Shown: in pieces, positions 1 to 6,356 of the stretch
Numbering within the stretch: the stretch's first letter is position 1
How the letters are laid out: every line of letters starts with the position of its first letter
NCBI GenBank assembly: GCA_025361705.1
Contig: JANYJW010000006.1
Span: 1 to 49,892, forward strand
Direction: 5' to 3'
Source of the DNA: Gemmatimonas sp.
GTDB lineage: Bacteria > Gemmatimonadota > Gemmatimonadetes > Gemmatimonadales > Gemmatimonadaceae
Length of the DNA: 49,892 nt
Program-made: the position numbers and the translations under genes
The notes under the pieces: generated by a model
The model's input: only the letters and a program-made list of their open reading frames with translations
Database searches by the model: none
Told to the model about the DNA's origin: nothing

Positions 1-1737
1 TCCGCCGTCATCGTCGGCCTTCTGGTGCTGGTGGCGCTGTCGTACCGCCAGACGATCTTTGCGTACCCGGCGGGCGGCGGGTCGTACACTGTCGCCAAGG
101 AAAACCTCGGCACGTCGCCGGGGCTGATCGCGGCAGCCGCGCTGCTGACGGACTACATCCTCACCGTGTCGGTGTCGATCTCCAGCGGCGTTGCGGCGAT
201 CACGTCGGCGTATGCCTCGCTGGCGCCGCACACGGTGGCCCTGTGCATCTGGGCGATCACCATCCTGATGCTGGTGAACCTGCGTGGCGTGCGCGACTCG
301 GGCATCGCGTTCAGCGTGCCGACGTACGTGTTCATCGCGTTGATGATCCTGCTCATCGGCACGGGCATCGTCCTCGGCTCGCAGGGGCATGACATGGCGC
401 CCGCCGCGGCACTGCCACGGGTGGACGCGGTGTCGGCGGCGCAGCACGGCATGTCGCTGCCCACCGGGTTTGCCCTCACGTTCCTGATTCTGCGCGGATT
501 CGCCGAAGGGTGCGTAGCAATGACGGGAACGGAGGCGATATCGAACGGCGTGGGCGCATTCCGGAAGCCGAGTTCACGCAACGCGGCCACGACCTTGGGC
601 TGGATGGCGACGATCCTCGCGGTCTTCCTGCTGGGGACCAGCTACCTGGCGCGGCACTACGGGGTGATGCCGTCGGCAACCGAGACGATCCTCTCGCAGA
701 TCGGGCGCCACGTGTTCGGCGGCGGCGTGCTGTACTACGCGCTGCAGTACGCCACGTTTGCCGTGCTCGTGCTGGCCGCAAACACGGCGTTCGCCGACTT
801 TCCCCGGCTTTCGAGCATTCTTGCGGCCGATGGCTACATGCCGCGGCAGTTCGCCGCGCGCGGCGACCGGCTGGCGTTCTCCAACGGCATCATTGTGCTG
901 GCGCTGCTGGCGATGCTGCTCGTCTGGCTGTTTGCAGGCGACACGAGCGCACTGATTCCGCTGTACGCCATTGGCGTGTTCGTATGCTTCTCGCTGTCGC
1001 AGGCCGGCATGGTGGTGCACTGGTTCAAGGTGAGGGGGCCGGGCTGGCACTGGCGTGCCTGGCTGAACGGCGTTGGAGCGACGGTCACTGCCGTGGTGTC
1101 GATGGTGCAGATCGTGACGAAGTTCACGTCGGGCGCGTGGATCGTGGCACTGATCATTCCGTTCATCATCCTCGTCCTGCGCAAGATTCATCAGCATTAC
1201 GAACAGTTCAGCGAAGACCTGGCATACACGGGTCATGCGCCCCTGATGTTCCTCCATCACACGGTCATCGTGCCGGTGAACGGCATTTCGAAGGCGACGG
1301 CCGGCGCGCTGGTCTACGCCACGACGATCTCGGAGGATGTGCGCGCGCTGTACATCGAGGTGGATCCGGCGAACACGGCGCGCCTGAGCGAGGCGTGGGA
1401 GGAATGGGACATCGGTGTGCCGCTCGTGGTGGTGCCGTCGCCCTTCCGGTCGATTCTGCGACCGCTCGTCGAATACGTCACGGGGTTGTCGGCGCGCGGT
1501 GAGACGGATCTCGTGACCGTCGTGGTCCCTGAGATCGTCCCGAACCGCTGGTGGGAGCACCTGCTGCACAACAAGACGGCGCTCTTCATCCGGACGGCGT
1601 TCCTGTTCCGGCCGAACGTCGTGGTGACGGCCGTGCCGTATCACCTGGGTCACGCGGCGCGCCTGCGTGACCTGGCGATGTACGATGAGTCCCTGGCGCA
1701 AGCGCGGAACGGTGCGACGAACGGAGGGGGCACGTGA
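1..1737 (+). CDS. kimA: KimA-like APC-superfamily potassium transporter (5' end outside window)
   Basis: The frame is open to the left edge of the window, so the start and roughly the first 90 residues (first transmembrane segments) are missing. What remains is about ten hydrophobic segments followed by a soluble C-terminal domain of about 170 residues. The segment SYRQTIFAYPAGGGSY, the following LLTDYILTVSVSIS helix and the NAATTLGWM stretch match the KimA (YdaO) branch of the APC superfamily as I recall it, a proton-coupled high-affinity K+ importer. In KimA the C-terminal domain is a USP-like cytoplasmic fold, and the tail here (VIVPVNGISKATAGALVYA onward, ending RWWEHLLHNKTALFIRTAFL) resembles it. 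An amino-acid permease of the same superfamily is the alternative. A one-base overlap (TGATG) couples it to the next lipoprotein gene. Confidence 0.82.
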   Translation, partial: SAVIVGLLVLVALSYRQTIFAYPAGGGSYTVAKENLGTSPGLIAAAALLTDYILTVSVSISSGVAAITSAYASLAPHTVALCIWAITILMLVNLRGVRDSGIAFSVPTYVFIALMILLIGTGIVLGSQGHDMAPAAALPRVDAVSAAQHGMSLPTGFALTFLILRGFAEGCVAMTGTEAISNGVGAFRKPSSRNAATTLGWMATILAVFLLGTSYLARHYGVMPSATETILSQIGRHVFGGGVLYYALQYATFAVLVLAANTAFADFPRLSSILAADGYMPRQFAARGDRLAFSNGIIVLALLAMLLVWLFAGDTSALIPLYAIGVFVCFSLSQAGMVVHWFKVRGPGWHWRAWLNGVGATVTAVVSMVQIVTKFTSGAWIVALIIPFIILVLRKIHQHYEQFSEDLAYTGHAPLMFLHHTVIVPVNGISKATAGALVYATTISEDVRALYIEVDPANTARLSEAWEEWDIGVPLVVVPSPFRSILRPLVEYVTGLSARGETDLVTVVVPEIVPNRWWEHLLHNKTALFIRTAFLFRPNVVVTAVPYHLGHAARLRDLAMYDESLAQARNGATNGGGT

Positions 1738-2204
1738 TGCGACGGTTTCTGATGGTCACCTACGTCGCCGTGGCGGCCGCCGTGGTGGCGTGCGCACCGA
1801 CCGGCCAGCTGACCGATCGCCGCGCCGTGGCGCTCGAAGGCGACTGGCAATTGGAACTGCGAGACGAGGCACGCACGGCGCAGCCTCCGGCACTCGGGCG
1901 CATGGCGCTGGTCGGCGTGCGGTCGGACGCACGGGCAGTGTCTGGGGATGCCAGGACGCTCGCGGCAGGTGCCGTCTCGATGGACGATGGCGCGTTGGGT
2001 CGGCTCATTGCGGACGGCACACGGGTCACGGCAAGCGCTGCGGGCGGCGATTCCGTGATGCTCAGGTTCTCGTCGACACGCGGTGAATACTATGTGGTGC
2101 TGCGTGGCGTGCTGCGCGGTGACACCGTGTCGGGCGGATGGCAGAGCGTGCTTGCCCGCAGCAACGGCTCGGGCGGGAAGTTCCGGATGACGCGCCACCG
2201 CTGA
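1737..2204 (+). CDS. Small secreted lipoprotein, unknown function
   Basis: Encodes 155 residues. The N-terminus is a basic Met-Arg-Arg followed by a hydrophobic stretch and VVAC with the lipobox Cys at residue 19, so a lipidated envelope protein is likely. The rest is a compact beta-rich looking domain of about 125 residues (GDWQLELRDEARTAQPPALG, later DSVMLRFSSTRGEYYVVLRG, ending in SGGKFRMTRHR), a pattern seen in small lipoproteins that carry one beta-barrel or sandwich domain; I do not recognise the family. The ATG at 1737 overlaps the transporter's TGA by one base. A GTG one codon earlier (1734) is possible but gives the same protein plus one residue. Confidence 0.75.
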   Translation: MRRFLMVTYVAVAAAVVACAPTGQLTDRRAVALEGDWQLELRDEARTAQPPALGRMALVGVRSDARAVSGDARTLAAGAVSMDDGALGRLIADGTRVTASAAGGDSVMLRFSSTRGEYYVVLRGVLRGDTVSGGWQSVLARSNGSGGKFRMTRHR

Positions 2205-2230
2205 GTGCATCTGCGGTCCGCGTTCCACGA

Positions 2231-3397
2231 CTAACTGCTGTAGTACGCCGCGTTCTCGTCGATGTAGCCCTTGGTGAGGTCGCACCCATAGGCCCGCGCC
2301 GTGGCCAGCCCCGCGCCGAGCGAGACCTCGAGGTCGACGACCTCGACCGCAAGGGCAGCACGCACGACGGCGTCATCAAAGTCGAGTCGTACGCCGTTGC
2401 CCACCACCTGATACCCGTTGACCGAGGCGTTGGTGGCCGATGTGTTGATCGTGACGTCGGTGCACTTGCCGATGGCCATCAGGATGCGTCCGACGTTGGG
2501 ATCGGCGCCGTGCACCATGGTCTTGATGAGCGGCGAGTTCACCAGCGCCTTGGCGACGAAGCGTGCCTCGACGTCTGTTGCCGCCTGGCGCACCGTGACA
2601 CGCAACAGATGCTCGGCGCCCTCGCCGTCGCGGGCGAGGATCTCGGTCATGCGCACGCAGCCAGCCACGAGCGCTTCGCGGAATGCCGGTTCGTCCACCG
2701 GGCCGGCAAGGCCGTTGGCGAGGATGGCGCACGTGTCGGATGTGCTGGTGTCGGTGTCCACCGACAGCATGTTGAACGACACGCCCACGGCGTCGCGCAG
2801 CAGCCGGTCGAGCGTGGCGGCGTCGAGTGCGGCGTCGGTGAAGATGTAGGCGAGCATCGTCGCCATGTTGGGTTCGATCATTCCCGAGCCCTTGGCGACC
2901 CATGTGATCGTGGCATCACCGACCGATACCGACAGCGCCTTGGGGTGCGTGTCGGTGGTCATGATGCCCTCGGCGCCGACGAGCGGATCGTCCTGCAGGT
3001 CGGCCGTCATGCCGCGCACACCCCGCTCGATCTTCTCCACCGGGAGCTGCACGCCAATGACGCCCGTGGAACTCACGAGCATCCGGCCGGCATCGGTGCC
3101 GAGTTCGGCGGAGGCGGCGGCCGCCATGCGCCGCGCATTCTCGATGCCACGGTCGCCGGTGGCGACGTTGCTCACCTTGCTGTTGGCAATGATCGCGCGC
3201 AACACGCCGCCCTTGAGGGTCTCGCGCCCGAGGATGATGGGCGCGCCGGGAAACTGGTTGCGCGTGAAGACAGCGGCGGCTGCGGCGTCGACTTCGCTGG
3301 CGAAGAGCGTGAGGTCACGCGCCTCGGGTTTGAGGCCGACGTTGCGGCTGGCGCAGCGAAATCCCCTGGGAAACCGGGCGCGGTCGTGAAAGGTCAT
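2231..3397 (-). CDS. argJ: ArgJ, bifunctional ornithine acetyltransferase / N-acetylglutamate synthase
   Basis: Encodes 388 residues, normal for ArgJ, which transfers acetyl from N-acetylornithine to glutamate in the cyclic arginine pathway (and in some species also uses acetyl-CoA) in the cytoplasm. The self-cleavage site is visible in GSGMIEPNMATMLAYIFTDA: cleavage would occur between Ala179 and Thr180, Thr180 becoming the nucleophile of the beta chain. LVSSTGVIG and TTDTHPK are further family motifs, and the protein ends in Ser-Ser. The frame extends 58 codons upstream into the TSUP gene, but ATG at 3397 gives the family-like N-terminus (MTFHDRARFPRGF) and starts 11 bases after the TSUP stop. 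It is the last gene of a rhodanese-TSUP-argJ operon, an odd partner for two sulfur genes. Confidence 0.95.
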   Translation of the reverse strand: MTFHDRARFPRGFRCASRNVGLKPEARDLTLFASEVDAAAAAVFTRNQFPGAPIILGRETLKGGVLRAIIANSKVSNVATGDRGIENARRMAAAASAELGTDAGRMLVSSTGVIGVQLPVEKIERGVRGMTADLQDDPLVGAEGIMTTDTHPKALSVSVGDATITWVAKGSGMIEPNMATMLAYIFTDAALDAATLDRLLRDAVGVSFNMLSVDTDTSTSDTCAILANGLAGPVDEPAFREALVAGCVRMTEILARDGEGAEHLLRVTVRQAATDVEARFVAKALVNSPLIKTMVHGADPNVGRILMAIGKCTDVTINTSATNASVNGYQVVGNGVRLDFDDAVVRAALAVEVVDLEVSLGAGLATARAYGCDLTKGYIDENAAYYSS

Positions 3398-3408
3398 GAG
3401 CAGTTCGG

Positions 3409-4158
3409 TCAGAGCTGGGCGCGATTCTGCCAAAGGATCAGCACGCCAATGACAACGAGGAGCAGCGCAAAGGCACGCTTGAGCTGACGGGTCGAAATGT
3501 GGCGGACGAGCGCCGTGCCGGCGAGGATGCCAACGACCGCCACGGCCGTGAAGCGCACCACGAAATCCCACGGGACCACCTCGCGGCCGAGGTGGCCCAG
3601 GTAGCCCGATGTGGAGTTGAGGGCGATAACAAGCAGCGACGTGCCCACCGCGGCTTTCATGGGCACGCGCCCGAGGATGACGAGCGCCGGCACGATGAGA
3701 AATCCGCCGCCGATGCCAATGATGCCGGTCAACACGCCGACCCCGAGCCCCACGGCGAGCATGAGCGCGGGGTGCGCGGGAGCGGACGCACCGGATTCGG
3801 CCGTCTCACGCACGGCGCTGCGCAGCATCGACACCGCGGCGGCGAGCATCACCGTGCCAAGGATGACCAACTGCATGCGACCGGTGAGCAGTACACTGGC
3901 GCGGGCGCCGGTGTACGACCCGACCATTGCGACGGAGCCAAACAGCGCGGCGGTCTTGAGGCGCACGTTGCCGGCGCGCCAATGCGACACCACGCCGACG
4001 AGCGCGGCGGTGCCGACCACCGGCAGGCTCATGGCGATGGCGAGCTTGGGGTCGAAGCCGAGCACATACACGAGAACGGGGACGGTCAGGATTGACCCGC
4101 CCCCGCCAAGGGTACCGAGCGCGAGCCCGATCAGCGCAGCGAAGAGGTAGCCGAGCAC
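3409..4158 (-). CDS. TSUP (TauE/SafE) family sulfur-anion exporter
   Basis: Encodes 249 residues of an almost wholly hydrophobic protein with about eight predicted transmembrane helices. The hallmark N-terminal half-repeat LGTLGGGGSILTVPVLVYVL and the second half-repeat LTGIIGIGGGFLIVPALVIL identify the TSUP superfamily, which moves sulfite, thiosulfate, sulfoacetate or similar anions across the inner membrane. Start is a GTG at 4158, chosen because it precedes the first helix (MLGYLFAALIGLALG). It lies 26 bases downstream of a rhodanese gene on the same strand, and TSUP-rhodanese pairs are common in sulfide/sulfite detoxification operons, which suggests a sulfur-oxyanion substrate. The exact substrate cannot be read from the sequence. 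Confidence 0.9.
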   Translation of the reverse strand: MLGYLFAALIGLALGTLGGGGSILTVPVLVYVLGFDPKLAIAMSLPVVGTAALVGVVSHWRAGNVRLKTAALFGSVAMVGSYTGARASVLLTGRMQLVILGTVMLAAAVSMLRSAVRETAESGASAPAHPALMLAVGLGVGVLTGIIGIGGGFLIVPALVILGRVPMKAAVGTSLLVIALNSTSGYLGHLGREVVPWDFVVRFTAVAVVGILAGTALVRHISTRQLKRAFALLLVVIGVLILWQNRAQL

Positions 4159-4184
4159 GCCGTAAGATACGGCGGTGGCGCGTG

Positions 4185-4619
4185 CTACGCGGTAGTCGTC
4201 TCAGTCGCCGCCGCCGTTGCCGCCTTCTTTGCCTTCTTGAGTGCGTCGCGGAGCGGGAGATCCTTGGCGCCAGGGCTGAGCTTGCGCCCGTGGCCGGCCC
4301 ACGAGGAGACGCCGCCGCCGAGCACATGCACATCGGCCTTGCCCGCACGGCGCAGGGCCGTGGCGGCAGAGGATGCACGGCTCCCCGAGTGGCAGATGAC
4401 GATGACGGGCGCCTCGGCGGCCGCGATCTGCGCGAGGGACGCCTGAAGCTGGTCGAGCGGAACGAGGGTGGAGCCGTCGATGTGGCCCTGCACGAACTCG
4501 TTGCGGGTGCGGACGTCGAGCAGGATGGTGCCGGGGTACTCGGCGCGGACCTGGTCGAACTGTTCGGGGCCAAAGGACGAGCCGCCGAGCATCGATGCGA
4601 GTGAGGAGAAGAGGCTCAT
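4185..4619 (-). CDS. Single-domain rhodanese (sulfurtransferase)
   Basis: Encodes 144 residues. One rhodanese domain spans about residues 18-115: TILLDVRTRNEFVQGHIDGS, then the active-site loop CHSGSRAS with catalytic Cys76, then VLGGGVSSWAGHGRKLSPG. Family proteins carry persulfide on this Cys and transfer sulfane sulfur. No signal peptide or membrane helix is clear, although the first 15 residues (MSLFSSLASMLGG) are mildly hydrophobic. The C-terminal tail is rich in Lys, Ala and Thr (KKAKKAATAAATETTTA), which is unusual. It is the first gene of the operon with the TSUP exporter and argJ, and an AT-rich promoter region lies directly upstream. A good Shine-Dalgarno is absent. Confidence 0.93.
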   Translation of the reverse strand: MSLFSSLASMLGGSSFGPEQFDQVRAEYPGTILLDVRTRNEFVQGHIDGSTLVPLDQLQASLAQIAAAEAPVIVICHSGSRASSAATALRRAGKADVHVLGGGVSSWAGHGRKLSPGAKDLPLRDALKKAKKAATAAATETTTA

Positions 4620-4694
4620 GGTCTTGGAAAGGGAATGTATACCTAAATAGTAGTATAGTAGATTATACGGGAAAGGGAAGAGGGCTTCCTCTTC
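4620..4694 (-). promoter_or_regulatory. AT-rich promoter and possible operator of the rhodanese-TSUP-argJ operon
   Basis: Seventy-five bases between the rhodanese start and the amidase stop, strikingly AT-rich against the surrounding sequence. On the minus strand a perfect TATAAT lies at 4667-4662, 43 bases before the start codon. It overlaps a direct repeat ATAGTAG at 4647-4653 and 4655-4661, flanked by GTATAC (4637-4642) and ATTATAC (4662-4668), giving imperfect dyad symmetry. I see no convincing -35 hexamer. AT-rich operators of this sort are bound by ArsR-type sulfide sensors (BigR/SqrR) upstream of rhodanese/TSUP genes elsewhere; that such a repressor acts here is inference, and no regulator gene is in the window. 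Confidence 0.5.
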
Positions 4695-6356
4695 TCACCC
4701 GGCGATCGGCGCATAGTACCGCTGCGGCTTGCGGCGTTCGACGACGGTGTCGGCAAAGGCGGCAAGGCGCAGCAACAGGCGTTCGCTCCATGCCTTGCCG
4801 ATGGCCTGCAGGCCGATGGGCAGGCCCGCGGCATCATAGCCGGCCGGGAAACTGATGGCCGGGTGCCCTGTGAAATTCGTGAGGTAGGCAAACCGCATCG
4901 TCTCCATCGACCGGCCGAGGTCGGAGACGGCACCGCCCGTGGGGTGCACGCGCGGTGCGGTGTTGCCCGATGCCGGCGTGATGATGGCGTCGCACCGTGC
5001 GAACGCGCGCTCCACATGGGCGATCAGCCGGGTCCGTGCCCGCTGGGCGTGCACGTACTCTACGGCCGACGAGGTGCGGGCCATGGCGAGGTTGAGTTGC
5101 GTCTCGCTGCCGAACGCGCCGAACCGCGTGCGCACGTACGGCAGCATGCCGGTGGTCATCTCCGACGTGATCGACACGAGATGCGCGACGCGCGCGAGTT
5201 CGAGTTCCGGAATCTCGACCTCGACGAGCGTGGCGCCGCGCTGGCACATCTGCTCGAGCAGGTGCTCGCACGCGGCCACGACGTCGGGCTGTGCGTGGCG
5301 GAACCAGGGCCAGTAGACGCCCAGCGTCACGCCGGCGAGCGAACGTGGCGCGTGGTCATCGATGTCGACAGCGGGATGTCCCACCGTGTGTGGATCGCCG
5401 GGATCCGCGCCGGCCATCACCGCATAGGCCAGCGCGGTGTCGCGCGCGCAGTTGGCGAGCGGGCCAAGAAAGGCGACCGACCAGCAGAGTGGCGCGGCGC
5501 CGAATTCACTGATGCGGCCGTACGTGGGCTTGAGTCCCACGACGCCGCAGAACGACGCGGGCAGGCGAATGGATCCGCCGCCGTCGGCGCCGATTGCCAT
5601 CGGCACGAGGCCAGCGCCGACCACGCAGCCGGGGCCCGCTGAGCTGCCGCCCGTATGATAGTTGTCATCATAGGGATTGCGTGCCGAACCGAAGTGCTGG
5701 TTGAATCCCGACACGCCAATGCCAATTTCGTGCATGTTGGCCTTGCCGACCATCACGGCGCCGGCTGCGCGCATGCGCGCCACCGCCGTGGAATCGTGCG
5801 CGGCGGGCGCGCATCCCTCGAACAGCGTGGTGCCGATCGTCGTGACGTAGCCGGCCTGATCGATCTCGTCCTTGGCAGCAATCGGCACGCCGTCGAACGG
5901 GCCGATGGGATGTCCGGCCTGCCATCGCTCGGTCGAGGCGCGCGCCTGCGCCAGGATGTCGTCGCGGCGCATGGAGATGAAGCCGCGCAACGGCACCTTG
6001 GCGCTCTCACTCTCTTCCCACCGCGCGAGAAAACGGTCGGCCACCTGCAGCGGCGTGAGCATGCCGGTGCGATACGCGTCGTGGTAGTCGAGCACGGTGG
6101 GAAAGCGAAAGCCGGCGCGTCCGTCATCGTCACGCGCGTCGAGCGCGGGCAGGAACGGCGCTGCATCGGGCAGCATCGGCAGGAAGGTCGGCGCTTCGGT
6201 GATGGGGGTGTCGGTGAGCGCGGCGAGTCCCGCGTCGCGGCGCAGCTTGTTCACCAGCAGGGTGCCGATGACCGGTGTGCCGGTCAGAGCGTTGAGCACG
6301 CGAATGCCGCCGGGGCCGAGCGTGGGAAGCGCGACGGACTTCAGGTCGTAGGTCAC
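4695..6356 (-). CDS. Amidase signature (AS) family hydrolase
   Basis: Encodes 553 residues. The amidase signature triad is complete: Lys162 in PIAAKDEID, the cis-Ser in HTGGSSAG (Ser238) and the nucleophile Ser262 in GADGGGSIRLPASFCG. The family hydrolyses carboxamides (aryl/alkyl amides, peptide or carbamoyl amides). About 90 extra residues precede the usual domain, and there is no signal peptide, so it is probably cytoplasmic. Start is GTG at 6356, chosen because it overlaps the upstream stop codon (GTGA) and begins a plausible N-terminus (MTYDLKSVALPTLG); the frame runs open far upstream only as an out-of-frame shadow of the preceding gene. The coupling implies it acts on products or substrates of the S51/beta-lactamase protein encoded before it. 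Substrate unknown. Confidence 0.93.
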   Translation of the reverse strand: MTYDLKSVALPTLGPGGIRVLNALTGTPVIGTLLVNKLRRDAGLAALTDTPITEAPTFLPMLPDAAPFLPALDARDDDGRAGFRFPTVLDYHDAYRTGMLTPLQVADRFLARWEESESAKVPLRGFISMRRDDILAQARASTERWQAGHPIGPFDGVPIAAKDEIDQAGYVTTIGTTLFEGCAPAAHDSTAVARMRAAGAVMVGKANMHEIGIGVSGFNQHFGSARNPYDDNYHTGGSSAGPGCVVGAGLVPMAIGADGGGSIRLPASFCGVVGLKPTYGRISEFGAAPLCWSVAFLGPLANCARDTALAYAVMAGADPGDPHTVGHPAVDIDDHAPRSLAGVTLGVYWPWFRHAQPDVVAACEHLLEQMCQRGATLVEVEIPELELARVAHLVSITSEMTTGMLPYVRTRFGAFGSETQLNLAMARTSSAVEYVHAQRARTRLIAHVERAFARCDAIITPASGNTAPRVHPTGGAVSDLGRSMETMRFAYLTNFTGHPAISFPAGYDAAGLPIGLQAIGKAWSERLLLRLAAFADTVVERRKPQRYYAPIAG

